Shown here piece by piece: positions 8,893 to 17,691 of a DNA stretch of 64,000 nt. This stretch comes from Lacrimispora algidixylanolytica (GTDB lineage: Bacteria > Bacillota > Clostridia > Lachnospirales > Lachnospiraceae). The stretch covers positions 186,001-250,000 of the forward strand of contig NZ_MCIA01000023.1 in NCBI RefSeq assembly GCF_003609635.1, given 5' to 3'. The translations under genes and the position numbers were made by a program. The notes below the pieces were generated by a model. It did not search any database and was not told the origin of the DNA. It saw only the letters and a list, made by a program, of their open reading frames with translations. Numbering within the stretch: position 1 is the first letter of the stretch; every line of letters begins with the position of its first letter.

Positions 8893-9774
8893 TTAATCTG
8901 CAACGTATTTTATGCTGATAGCACTAAATTCTCTTTTCTTTGAAATACTATACACAAAGAACTCCTTTTCATTGTTATCCTTACAATATTCAATTCCTTT
9001 CTTTATATCAAAGATTGTTTGGGAACCGGAAGAAAGAGGCAAACCATAGATCTGTTTATTTGTTTCTCTTAAGTAAATTCCATGACTTCCAGTCACTTCA
9101 TTACCAGCATCAACATTTAATCTCTCCCAGATCGTTTCCTGTTCACGCAAAATTCCCCTGTAGATACCTGTTATTTCCGCCAAAACTCCTGCTTCTAACT
9201 GAGAATCTAGTAATATTGCTGCCCCGCTCTCACCAAAATCTTTCCCATCAGAACTGGTGTAATTATTTAGTATCTTCATTCCATATTCACTAGAACAAGA
9301 ATCACTGCTGGCAACTAACACATGTCTCTCTCTCTCTTCCATGATTAACTCATATCCGTCAATCACAGCATCACAGGACGAATTCATGCCTGTTGATACC
9401 GTATAGTTAGTACCTCTTAACTGCAAAGCGATTGCTATAACAGACGCCTGCATATTGGAAAGTATCTTGGTGACAAAGATTGGTGATACCAAACCGGTAT
9501 CATGATATTTGATTACATCTTCTGCTAGCGTATCCAAAGCTCCAAAGCAGGTTGCTGCTAAAACACATATATCCTCTCCATATCTAAAAAAGTCTGGATT
9601 GCTTTCCTGTATCCTTTTGGAAGCTGCTAATGATATCTGAGAATACCGGTCGAGCTTTCTTTTTTCCTTCGGATGCAAAAAAGAATCTATCTCTATGCAG
9701 CCACTAACTGCATCCGGGTAAAGACAAACGATATCTTTGATGTATGTACGCTTCAAATGGATTCTCCTTTCCAT
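8893..9774 (-). CDS. Cysteine-less ketosynthase-like protein (chain-length-factor-like), second pair
   Basis: 293 residues, shorter than a normal ketosynthase (about 410). Thiolase-fold traces: LAATCFGALDTL, LSNMQASVIAIALQLRGTNYTVSTGMNSSCDAV and FGESGAAILLDS. At the place of the catalytic Cys (aligned with NSACSSS in its neighbour) the sequence has Met (STGMNSS), and the C-terminal His loops are missing. Overlaps the ketosynthase gene upstream by 22 bp, so the two are translationally coupled, as KS and chain-length factor usually are. Likely the non-catalytic partner of that ketosynthase. Confidence 0.75.
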   Translation of the reverse strand: MERRIHLKRTYIKDIVCLYPDAVSGCIEIDSFLHPKEKRKLDRYSQISLAASKRIQESNPDFFRYGEDICVLAATCFGALDTLAEDVIKYHDTGLVSPIFVTKILSNMQASVIAIALQLRGTNYTVSTGMNSSCDAVIDGYELIMEERERHVLVASSDSCSSEYGMKILNNYTSSDGKDFGESGAAILLDSQLEAGVLAEITGIYRGILREQETIWERLNVDAGNEVTGSHGIYLRETNKQIYGLPLSSGSQTIFDIKKGIEYCKDNNEKEFFVYSISKKREFSAISIKYVAD

Positions 9775-10925
9775 TTTTTTAATATCAGCGACGCATTTTG
9801 ACCTCCAAAAGCAAATGTATTATTCATGACAATGTTCACCTTCGTCTGTACATCTTCCGACAGCAAATTGATGTTACTTTTTTTTATCGGGTCAATTAAA
9901 TTTACAGTTCCAGGAATTAAATCATGTTTGATTGATAGACAGGAAAAAATAGTTTCCGCGATCCCACAGGCTCCTAACAAATGACCTGTCATTCCCTTTG
10001 TTGAACTTGCATGAACCCTGTGATCAAAGATCAACTCCATTGCATTGTATTCCGATTCATCATTTAACTTCGTTCCTGTTCCATGACAGTTAATATAATC
10101 AATTGTTGTAGATGGAATATCTGCATCCTTTAGCGCCATCTTCATCGCCAATGCAGCACCTTTCCCTTTCAGATCAGGAGCAACGATGTGATAGGCATCG
10201 CAACTGGCACCATACCCAACAATTTCCGTACAGGCACTCAAATGGTCTTCCTCAATAAAATCTTCTCTTTGCAATATTAAGGCTCCCGATCCTTCGCTTA
10301 AAATAAATCCGTTATGATGGACATCAAATGGTCTCATTGATTCACTAGCACTCAAGACCCCTAACGCAGCAAAGCTGGCCAAACCCATATCAGAAAGCAC
10401 CGCATCAATACCGATAACATAAGCACAATCAATACTATTATTTTTAATTAGTCGATATGCTTTCCCTATTGCATTTGACGATGACGAACAGGCACTGTTT
10501 ATAACTATTACAGTGGTATTCACAAAATACTTTTCAGCAAGCTTATGAGCCAGAACCTCAGGTAATATCTCATCTAAATCCAGCTCCCCAGTCTCATCCG
10601 TTATACTTTTAAACATATATTCACTGTTTCCTAAGCTACTGCCGATGATCAATGCAGTTCTTCCAAGATTTTTTTCCGGACTAATTCCTGATTCATGAAT
10701 GGCCTGAATCAAAACGTCTTCCGCCAATTTACTGTATTTCTTCTTTTCTGAATTACAAGAAACCTTTCCTACATAGAATTCTTCTTTCCTTCTGCCTTTC
10801 CCCATAAATATTTCATAGGGCACAAAGTGATTTTTTCTTTCTAAAAGGTTCTTCCAGTTGAGATCAACATTATCACCCAGAGGTGATATCATACCCATTC
10901 CCGTTATAAAAACACGATTTGTCAT
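9753..10925 (-). CDS. Beta-ketoacyl-ACP synthase (second ketosynthase of the cluster)
   Basis: 390 residues, full KAS I/II length. Starts RVFITGMGMISPLGDNV; nucleophile Cys in INSACSSSSNA (about residue 152), catalytic His in NCHGTGT and in STKGMTGHLLGACG, and the closing NNTFAFGGQNAS. All three catalytic residues are therefore present. Catalyses decarboxylative condensation on ACP. Overlaps the Cys-less partner by 22 bp. Separated from the upstream dikinase gene by a 149-bp gap holding a short reading frame. Divergent from the other ketosynthase in the operon, so it may act at a different chain length or on a different acceptor. Confidence 0.88.
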   Translation of the reverse strand: MTNRVFITGMGMISPLGDNVDLNWKNLLERKNHFVPYEIFMGKGRRKEEFYVGKVSCNSEKKKYSKLAEDVLIQAIHESGISPEKNLGRTALIIGSSLGNSEYMFKSITDETGELDLDEILPEVLAHKLAEKYFVNTTVIVINSACSSSSNAIGKAYRLIKNNSIDCAYVIGIDAVLSDMGLASFAALGVLSASESMRPFDVHHNGFILSEGSGALILQREDFIEEDHLSACTEIVGYGASCDAYHIVAPDLKGKGAALAMKMALKDADIPSTTIDYINCHGTGTKLNDESEYNAMELIFDHRVHASSTKGMTGHLLGACGIAETIFSCLSIKHDLIPGTVNLIDPIKKSNINLLSEDVQTKVNIVMNNTFAFGGQNASLILKKWKGESI

Positions 10926-10931
10926 TCGAAA

Positions 10932-11003
10932 TTAATCCTTTCTTTGCAGATTGAAGTCTATATATATTTCATTTGGTTCAAATCCGTTTTCCATTGTTAT
11001 CAT
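10932..11003 (-). CDS. Possible 23-residue leader peptide before the second ketosynthase
   Basis: In the 149-bp space between two operon genes an ATG at 11003 opens 23 codons (MITMENGFEPNEIYIDFN...) that end in TAA two codons before the ketosynthase ATG and in the same frame. An AAAGGGA motif precedes it. It may be a leader peptide, a lost N-terminal extension, or chance; evidence is thin. Confidence 0.25.
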   Translation of the reverse strand: MITMENGFEPNEIYIDFNLQRKD

Positions 11004-11074
11004 AAGTTACAATCCCTTTCGGATCAACGGAATGAACAATATGGATTACTGACTGGAATGAATAGGTACTTTTT

Positions 11075-12721
11075 TTAAGTAGGAAGAACTTTATCATAAT
11101 AGATCACTCCGGTCTCACCATCTAATAAGACCCGGTCTCCATCCTCCAGGGTTGTCGTGGCATTTTCCACATTAACTATAGTAGGTATATTGTATTCTCT
11201 TGCTATAATTGCTGCATGAGATAATATGCCTCCCAATTCAGTAATCAGACCACCCGCAACGGAAAATAGAGGGGTCCAGCTAATATCAAGTGATTTAATC
11301 ACAATAATATCACCCTTTTTTATATTCCCGGCATAATTATGATTTATTACCCTTACATTTCCTTTTACCCTACCATAACAAGCTGGTATTCCTCGAAGGA
11401 CCTTTTTCGATGATTTTTTAGTTTCTGGTTCTTTACTATTTGTCATGCAATCAGAATAAATTTTCTTCCTTAGAATGACTTTTGATTTTATTTCAGCAAA
11501 CTCTGTGAAATCCTTAATCAAACGCCTTACTTCATCATAATGCATAAAATAAATATCATCCGGTTCCATTTCTGGTATAACGCTGCATAACTTATTATTT
11601 AATACTCTTGAAACTCTTTTAATCTCAGCTATTATAATATATAAATAGTGTTTGTTATTTTCTCTTAATTTCGTGAAAGTTCTGGCCTGGGTAATTAATT
11701 TTCCAAACTTTTTATCATCTACGCTTGTTTTCTCCTGCTCTCTCAATCTAACTGCTTCTTTATTTAAACATCTCTCTATTATCATATCTAGAAGCATACG
11801 CGGATTTTCGGCCCAATAAGGTTCCTTTATTTCCAATTCATTTTTTCCCCGGTGTCCATACTTTTCAATGATATTTTCATTGATAAAATTGTATACCTTT
11901 TCAAAACCGGAATCGATTAATAGCTGCTGCCAGTTTTCACTTTTCAGACATTCCAATATCTGTTGGCTTTTTTCTGATGGCACGATTATATTTTTCAAAC
12001 GTTCCATGTAGCTACTGATTTCAGCCATTTCAATGCCTTCAATATCATTCACCAGTTTTAATAAAGTAGAATTGTCATAACCATATTTATTCAGCTTCCA
12101 TTGAAGTAATGCCATCTTAGAAAATGCGGCCGTTGTTGCATCCGTATGCAGATGCATGTTTTCTTTTCCGTATGTAATTCTTTCATTAAGCAAACTAAAA
12201 AGCATATTTAAATCAAAGGTATTATAATCAAGATCAACCCATTTTTTCTGGTAACGGAGAAATTCTCTCCACTTCAGCTTTGATTCTGCTTCCAGTTGCT
12301 TATTATTTTTTTCTGCTTTTATACTTCCTGGCATATGAACCATAAATCGAAGCCAATGTATTCTCTCTTTGCGATGTTTATTACTATACGCCGTTTCCCC
12401 TCCGATAATCGTATCCATGGAAAACAGCCCGATTCTTTTCATGTAAAAATTCACTAAGCCAATGTTATAGTAAAGCTTACCGCCATTTAGCATGATAAAA
12501 CACTTTTCTTTCACTTCAGGTGAGAACGAATAGTGCCGGAAAGAATCTCTTAACAATTCATTCATGGCCTCTCCCCACAGAGACCAGCTTAACGGTGTCA
12601 TGATATCAGGAAAGGCTTCCGCTACATTCCCCCTTGTCCAGAGATCAAATCTTGATTTTTTTCCCGGATAGCATGTATTTCCTGTATATATTTCATCCCT
12701 ATTTTTGCTATTGTGTTTCAT
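11075..12721 (-). CDS. Rph/PEP-synthase-like protein with swivelling His domain (C-terminal half of a split dikinase)
   Basis: 548 residues from ATG 12721 (GGAGGG 7 nt upstream; other ATGs at 12727 and 12736 sit on the ribosome site). The N-terminus WTRGNVAEAFPDIMTPLSW matches the substrate-domain start of rifampin phosphotransferases. The last 90 residues are the PEP-utilizing mobile domain: GRVKGNVRVI, GGLITELGGILSHAAIIARE with the phospho-His, then GDRVLLDGETGVIYY. The ATP-grasp half is a separate gene three places downstream (7904-8863). Together they make all three domains of an Rph-type dikinase. Substrate is presumably an intermediate of the polyketide pathway. Confidence 0.82.
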   Translation of the reverse strand: MKHNSKNRDEIYTGNTCYPGKKSRFDLWTRGNVAEAFPDIMTPLSWSLWGEAMNELLRDSFRHYSFSPEVKEKCFIMLNGGKLYYNIGLVNFYMKRIGLFSMDTIIGGETAYSNKHRKERIHWLRFMVHMPGSIKAEKNNKQLEAESKLKWREFLRYQKKWVDLDYNTFDLNMLFSLLNERITYGKENMHLHTDATTAAFSKMALLQWKLNKYGYDNSTLLKLVNDIEGIEMAEISSYMERLKNIIVPSEKSQQILECLKSENWQQLLIDSGFEKVYNFINENIIEKYGHRGKNELEIKEPYWAENPRMLLDMIIERCLNKEAVRLREQEKTSVDDKKFGKLITQARTFTKLRENNKHYLYIIIAEIKRVSRVLNNKLCSVIPEMEPDDIYFMHYDEVRRLIKDFTEFAEIKSKVILRKKIYSDCMTNSKEPETKKSSKKVLRGIPACYGRVKGNVRVINHNYAGNIKKGDIIVIKSLDISWTPLFSVAGGLITELGGILSHAAIIAREYNIPTIVNVENATTTLEDGDRVLLDGETGVIYYDKVLPT

Positions 12722-12746
12722 ATGCATACCCTCCAAAACTGTATTT

Positions 12747-13496
12747 TTAAATCAAAGATGCACCACCATCCACTACAATTGTCTGACCTCGAATCATTTC
12801 AGAATTAGAATTACATAAAAATGATACTAAATTTGCAATGTCTTCTGGCACAACCAGGCGACCTGCCGGAACTCTCTTTTTAAATTCCTCAATAACCAGT
12901 TTTTTATCTTGAAAATAATTTAAAGAGTCCGTCTCAACCAGACCTCCCGAAACGGCATTTACATTAATTCCATCGCTGGATAATTCACATGCCATATACT
13001 TTGTGAGATTTTCGATGTACGCTTTTGTTCCTCCTATGAGAGAATAGCCTGGTATGTACCTTTGACTCCCGGTACTGGTTATATTCACGATTGACTTGTA
13101 CAACGATGTACTTGCCTTCATTAAGGGAACTGCATATTTGCTGCAAAGAAAAGTCCCTCTAGCATTTACCTCGAATGTAAAATCCCAGTCTCTTTTCCTA
13201 ATATCTACAATGCTTTTATGAACCCCTGATGCCGCATTGTTTATTAATACATCTAAGTATCCCGATTCCTCTTTAATTTTTTCAAACATCTTTTTTATTT
13301 CGTCTTCATTAGAAATATCCGAACAGATCAGTCTGGTCTTAAATTTTCGATTCAAAAATTCTTCATATGTATTTTTAGCCAATTCTTCATTCATACAATA
13401 ATGAAGATATACCGTATAACCTTCTAACAGTAATTTTTCGGCAATCACTTTCCCGATTCCTCTAGAACTGCCTGTAACCAGCGCTATTTTTTCCAT
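12747..13496 (-). CDS. fabL: FabL-type enoyl-ACP reductase (SDR)
   Basis: 249 residues from ATG 13496, with GGAGGCG upstream inside the end of the KASIII gene. SDR fold with TGSSRGIG and NNAASG. The catalytic motif is Y-x6-K (GYSLIGGTK), the signature of enoyl reductases, not the Y-x3-K of ketoreductases. Further FabL-like blocks: INVNAVSGGLVETDSLNYF and MIRGQTIVVDGG, closely like B. subtilis FabL as I recall it. NADPH-dependent reduction of trans-2-enoyl-ACP, so at least some double bonds made by this cluster would be removed. Confidence 0.85.
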   Translation of the reverse strand: MEKIALVTGSSRGIGKVIAEKLLLEGYTVYLHYCMNEELAKNTYEEFLNRKFKTRLICSDISNEDEIKKMFEKIKEESGYLDVLINNAASGVHKSIVDIRKRDWDFTFEVNARGTFLCSKYAVPLMKASTSLYKSIVNITSTGSQRYIPGYSLIGGTKAYIENLTKYMACELSSDGINVNAVSGGLVETDSLNYFQDKKLVIEEFKKRVPAGRLVVPEDIANLVSFLCNSNSEMIRGQTIVVDGGASLI

Positions 13497-14524
13497 TCTA
13501 ATAACACGCCTCCATACATCCACTTTGAGGCTTCTCCCCCAATGATGGCAACTTTGTCTCCCTCAGTAAGTTCCCCATTTTTATCAATTTCGTATAACAC
13601 ATGAAACAGCGATGCTGTCGCACTATTTCCAACCTTATCTACGTTATATCTTATCTTTTCAACTGGGAACCCGTTAGACCTTAATCCTTCAATATCATTT
13701 AGAAGTAAGGATGGATTGGCCTGAGGAAAGATAATCCACTTCAACTCGTCTATTCTTATACCGGTACCTTCTGCCAGTTTTTCGATTGCATTCTTTGATA
13801 ATGTACTGCCATGTTTCTTAATCAGCTTCGGTCTCTGACTCCACTTATGCCGTTTCTCTGCAAAAGTGGTTTTGTCTCCCGGATATACAGCTCCACCCAT
13901 GTCCAGAAAAATGCCCTTTTCGATCCCACTTCCGACGCTTTCTGAAAAGCTGTATAAAATCCCTTCTTCTTTTGATTCCTGTATAATAATGGCACTGGCA
14001 CTATCTGAAAACATTGCCATATTTAATTGATCTGCCATCCCCTCTATCTCACCATTTTTCCAATCTCTAAGCCAGTAGGTACTCATTAGGTTGCCTGCTG
14101 CTATCGCGACTGTTTTGGCCTTCCCGCATTTAATATAACAATTTGCGATATCAATTGCCTGCAACGCTCCAACGCAGCCACAATGAATCTCCAGGGCATT
14201 GCACTTTTTGATATCTAGCAGTTCTTGTACCAAAGTGGCGGTTGTCGGAAGGGTATAATCTGGAACAGTTGAAGTGGTAATTAGTAAATCAATCTCATCT
14301 TTTTGGATTTTTGAATCTACAATTGCTGCTTCTATGGCCTTCGCCATCATTTCACTTTGTGTTTCATTCAGGGTATAATCCTTAGGATCCGATGCCCAAA
14401 ATCTATTTTCTACCCCTAATTCCTTCAACAACCAGGGGTCGATATCAAACTCTTCTGACAGCATCTCATTTGATATAGCAGTTCCTGGGAAATAAGAACC
14501 TATTCCGGATATTCTTGAATTCAT
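13484..14524 (-). CDS. KASIII/FabH-like synthase with altered active site
   Basis: 346 residues, FabH fold: SRISGIGSYFPGTAISNE, DLLITTSTVPDYTLPTTA, nucleophile in EIHCGCVGALQAI, and Asn in VDKVGNSATAS. The position of the catalytic His, normally HQAN, reads FPQAN: Pro replaces His (codon CCT). The Cys and Asn stay. KASIII enzymes start chains by condensing acyl-CoA with malonyl-ACP, which needs the His; a variant without it may only transfer an acyl group or use an odd starter. Overlaps neighbours on both sides (4 bp with the KS-like gene, 13 bp with fabL), firmly in the operon. Confidence 0.83.
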   Translation of the reverse strand: MNSRISGIGSYFPGTAISNEMLSEEFDIDPWLLKELGVENRFWASDPKDYTLNETQSEMMAKAIEAAIVDSKIQKDEIDLLITTSTVPDYTLPTTATLVQELLDIKKCNALEIHCGCVGALQAIDIANCYIKCGKAKTVAIAAGNLMSTYWLRDWKNGEIEGMADQLNMAMFSDSASAIIIQESKEEGILYSFSESVGSGIEKGIFLDMGGAVYPGDKTTFAEKRHKWSQRPKLIKKHGSTLSKNAIEKLAEGTGIRIDELKWIIFPQANPSLLLNDIEGLRSNGFPVEKIRYNVDKVGNSATASLFHVLYEIDKNGELTEGDKVAIIGGEASKWMYGGVLLEWKK

Positions 14525-15576
14525 AATTCATTCCTCCTTATTATCATTATGGATACTTGTCCTCCAAAGCCAGCGGATATTTTCATAAAATCCTGGGATT
14601 TATTATGATTTGACCCGCTATCATTTAAATCACTGGTAATTTCCACAATACAAGCTGCTCCCATGAGGTTTCCAAGCTGTTCCTTTAAGTTTATCTGCGG
14701 AATATCAGGTAAGATATCTCGAATGGCTTTCTCTTCTATTTCATTATAATTCTTGTAAGACATCCCGTCCGTATTGATAAAAGCAATATCCTTAGCATCC
14801 TTATGTGCCATTGCTAAGCTTTTTAATATTCCTTGTTTCAAAATTCTTATATTGTCTGCTTCTTTGTTTTCAAAATCCAGTAAAACTTCCCCGTGCCCGA
14901 TGATTTCTCCATATATTTTGGCATTTCTTAAAACAGCATGTTCATAATCTTCCACGATCATGCTTCCAGCCCCTTCGCCTAATACTTCACTACTTTTTTC
15001 ATCGCCCATGTCGCTGACTCTAAATCCATATTGTTCATAATTGTAAAATTCATTTTCTTCCATATGAGAGTCGAATCCCCCAACCAAACACCAGGTACAA
15101 TCTCTTCTAAGGATTGTATGATACGCGGCGGCTAGCGCTTGGGAACTGGCTACTCCATTTGTTATAAATAAAGAATTGGTTCCTCTGATGCCGAATTCTT
15201 CAGCCGCATAATGCAAACATGCATTGGGCAGAGATTTTACCACAAAAAGAGGAGACATATTTTCTACGACTGCTTCGGAAAATTCCTTATGTCTGATTTC
15301 TCCATCATAAATGCTCTTTAACACATTTAATAATTCATTTCTTGAAGAAGATTCCTTTGTTGTCCCAAGAAAGATCCCTCTTTTTTCCTTTGCCGTATCG
15401 ATTTCTAATATTCCTGAATCAAGAACCGCATGATTGGCAGAACTGCAAAATATCTTTTCTCCTCTGGACAAAAGCTTTTTTATTTTTCTATTTTTAAATG
15501 TCTTATTCTCTTCAATTCCAGTAATACCTGATTCCAAGGTAATACCTAATCCTGTGATTGCAACTCTTTTTCCCAT
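14521..15576 (-). CDS. Cysteine-less ketosynthase-like protein (chain-length-factor-like), first pair
   Basis: 351 residues. Clear KAS I/II relative (KRVAITGLGI start; VLGEGAGSMIVEDYEHAVLRNAKIYGEI; KISAGFGGQVS end). In the nucleophile loop Val stands where Cys is expected (ITNGVASSQ), and the His loops read INTDGMS and LKEQLGNLMGAAC without His. It is thus catalytically dead and most likely the chain-length-controlling partner of the ketosynthase at 15962-17209. Overlaps the dehydratase-like gene by 31 bp and the KASIII gene by 4 bp. Confidence 0.78.
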   Translation of the reverse strand: MGKRVAITGLGITLESGITGIEENKTFKNRKIKKLLSRGEKIFCSSANHAVLDSGILEIDTAKEKRGIFLGTTKESSSRNELLNVLKSIYDGEIRHKEFSEAVVENMSPLFVVKSLPNACLHYAAEEFGIRGTNSLFITNGVASSQALAAAYHTILRRDCTWCLVGGFDSHMEENEFYNYEQYGFRVSDMGDEKSSEVLGEGAGSMIVEDYEHAVLRNAKIYGEIIGHGEVLLDFENKEADNIRILKQGILKSLAMAHKDAKDIAFINTDGMSYKNYNEIEEKAIRDILPDIPQINLKEQLGNLMGAACIVEITSDLNDSGSNHNKSQDFMKISAGFGGQVSIMIIRRNEL

Positions 15577-15965
15577 ATACAGTTCTCCTTCCCAACTACA
15601 ACTTTAACTTCTTTTAACTTAGCTGCTATCATTTCATTATTGTAAATATTGGCATCAAACAAATAATAATCATCGACTTTCCGAGTTAAGGATACCTCCG
15701 TAATGATTGCATCTCCAGGAAACAGGGCTTTATATACTTTTAGCTTTTTGATGCCATTAAAAAAATATACCTTACCCTCCTCCCCGTTTTTTTTCATGAA
15801 TAAATCAATGCTCTGTTTGACATTTTCCAACAAGAGCACAGCCGGAAGTACCGGAAAGAAAGGGAAATGTATTTCATAAACAGGTTCAGCAATTGACAAT
15901 AGCTTTATTGTTTTAATACTGGAGGCATTGACTTCACAAACCCTATCAACCATAATAAAACTCAT
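15546..15965 (-). CDS. FabZ/FabA-like hotdog dehydratase
   Basis: 139 residues with a hotdog fold. The motif YEIHFPFFPVLPAVLLLE matches the FabZ active-site helix (HFPxxPxxPxVLxxE) and keeps both the catalytic His and Glu. Expected to dehydrate beta-hydroxyacyl-ACP. Lies between the first ketosynthase (4-bp overlap) and its Cys-less partner (31-bp overlap), so the three are made together. Confidence 0.8.
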   Translation of the reverse strand: MSFIMVDRVCEVNASSIKTIKLLSIAEPVYEIHFPFFPVLPAVLLLENVKQSIDLFMKKNGEEGKVYFFNGIKKLKVYKALFPGDAIITEVSLTRKVDDYYLFDANIYNNEMIAAKLKEVKVVVGKENCIWEKELQSQD

Positions 15966-17209
15966 TCTTCAAACCTCCTGAAAATAACACTTGTATTAGA
16001 CCCGCCAAATCCAAGTGAGTTTGACATGGAGTAATCAATTTTTCTTTCTAATGCACTATGGATATGACACAAAGAACATTTTCCATCAATGTCTTCAAGG
16101 TTTAATGTAGGCGGCAGGCACTGATCTTTTAGAGCCATAATTGAAAAAATAGCTTCTATCGCTCCCGCCCCGGAAATCAAATGCCCCGTGGATGCCTTGG
16201 TGGAACTTATCGGGACACTTAAAGTATCTTCTCCAAATACGTCAATAACAGCTGCTGACTCCGATGAATCATTATCACGTGTTGACGTCCCATGGGCATT
16301 GATATATCCCACTTGCTTTTTGTCAATTCCAGCTTCCTTCATGGCATTTCGCATAGCCTGGGCTAAATTCTCGCCATTGGGAGGTGTGTCAAGAATGCTA
16401 TATCCAGAAATGGCATTTCCAAAGCCAGCAATTTCAGCGTAAATCTTTGCATTCCGCTTCATAGCATGTTCTTTCTCCTCAAGTATCAGCATACCGGCTC
16501 CTTCCCCCAAAACAAATCCACTTCTGTCTTTATTAAAGGGCCTGCTTCCTTTTGAAGGATTTTCGTTGTATCCGCTTGTTACCGCTCCCAACATGCAAAA
16601 TCCCATTAAATCTATTTCCGTTATCATGGCATCGCATCCTCCTGCAAGCACAACCGTATTCTCTCCGGTCTTGATGCTATCAAAGGCCAGACCAATCGCC
16701 TGGGTTCCTGATGCACATGCTGTGGTAATGGAATAACAGCCTCCATACATCTTATATTTCTTTGCAATGGTTTCTGCTGCGGCCGAATATCTGCTTTTAT
16801 CAAATTGGCTATCACTGTTTAAATCTCTCAAGGTTAATTCTTTTAAATTACGGGCATGGAATTCTTCTGAAAAGTCGTCCAACCCGGTTCTGTTCCCTGA
16901 ATTGCCAATGAAAACTGCCATCTCATCAAGTATTGCCTCGTCATTTATTAAATTCGCATCCTCAAGAGCTTCTTTTGTTGCAGCTAATCCAAAATGGGTA
17001 CCCCTACTGTGTGGCAGATCAGTGTTATAAGTCTCATCATTCACCTGGCCTGCAATTTTACAGGAGAATCCTTCCGTATCAAATAGTGTGATTTTTTGGA
17101 TCCCTGACTTGCCATTTAATAAGTTATCCCACGATTGAGCCACATTATTACCAATAGGGCTTATCATACCCATGCCTGTGACAACAACTTTTCTATCCTC
17201 ATTTGACAT
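15962..17209 (-). CDS. Beta-ketoacyl-ACP synthase (first ketosynthase, FabF-like)
   Basis: 415 residues, full KAS II length. RKVVVTGMGMISPIGNNV start; nucleophile Cys in SITTACASGTQAIG; His in NAHGTSTRDND and SSTKASTGHLISGAG; glycine-rich NSLGFGGSNTS at the end. All catalytic residues are present. A ribosome site (AAAGGCGA) precedes ATG 17209. First of two ketosynthases, paired with the Cys-less homologue at 14521-15576. Similar to housekeeping FabF but its cluster context points to a dedicated pathway. Confidence 0.9.
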   Translation of the reverse strand: MSNEDRKVVVTGMGMISPIGNNVAQSWDNLLNGKSGIQKITLFDTEGFSCKIAGQVNDETYNTDLPHSRGTHFGLAATKEALEDANLINDEAILDEMAVFIGNSGNRTGLDDFSEEFHARNLKELTLRDLNSDSQFDKSRYSAAAETIAKKYKMYGGCYSITTACASGTQAIGLAFDSIKTGENTVVLAGGCDAMITEIDLMGFCMLGAVTSGYNENPSKGSRPFNKDRSGFVLGEGAGMLILEEKEHAMKRNAKIYAEIAGFGNAISGYSILDTPPNGENLAQAMRNAMKEAGIDKKQVGYINAHGTSTRDNDSSESAAVIDVFGEDTLSVPISSTKASTGHLISGAGAIEAIFSIMALKDQCLPPTLNLEDIDGKCSLCHIHSALERKIDYSMSNSLGFGGSNTSVIFRRFEE

Positions 17210-17237
17210 AATATTTTCGCCTTTCTAAAAAGGGATG

Positions 17238-17690
17238 TTAAATTCCAACATCCCCTTTGATTTGAGTCAAGTACTCTATGTACTTTTTAGTTAATTCCGG
17301 ATCTTCTAAGTCTGATGTATCAACCAGCTTTAATATGGCATTTTTTAACGAAGCACATAATTTATCTTTTTTATAGACGTCTCCGCGAATGGTTGCGTAC
17401 TCCTCATTATAATCCTGAATGTCGACCTTAATTTTTAACTGCTCTCCTGGACACACTTGTTCAAATATCTGATACCCTTCTGCCGTCACGATGGTGGGCC
17501 TCAGTTTTTGATCGGAAGATATCACAATCAGCCAAGCAGCACACTGAAATATGCTTTCCAGGAAAAGAGTATCATCCATATAATGGCTGTCATTTATAAA
17601 TTCCGGATTCCCATACGTCACATTCTTTAGTGCCAAGGCTTCCTTCCACTTCGAGTAGGAAAGCAATTTATCAATCAAATGGAAACGCAT
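17238..17690 (-). CDS. Second hotdog-fold (FabA/FabZ-like) protein
   Basis: 150 residues. The N-terminus FHLIDKLLSY and the segment SHYMDDTLFLESIFQCAAWL resemble the start of FabA/FabZ dehydratases, but only nine positions separate His from Glu, against about fourteen in FabZ, so the active-site loop is shortened. The later part (GEQLKIKVDIQDYNEEYATIRGDVYK) fits the hotdog sheet. It may be a dehydratase with unusual substrate, a thioesterase-like partner, or a non-catalytic subunit. Starts 1 bp after the ACP stop, so tightly coupled to it. Confidence 0.6.
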   Translation of the reverse strand: MRFHLIDKLLSYSKWKEALALKNVTYGNPEFINDSHYMDDTLFLESIFQCAAWLIVISSDQKLRPTIVTAEGYQIFEQVCPGEQLKIKVDIQDYNEEYATIRGDVYKKDKLCASLKNAILKLVDTSDLEDPELTKKYIEYLTQIKGDVGI

Positions 17691-17691
17691 A

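Noticed and set aside
16188-17030. Rightward frames opposite the first ketosynthase
   Set aside because: No ribosome sites; antisense of a clear KS gene with conserved catalytic motifs.
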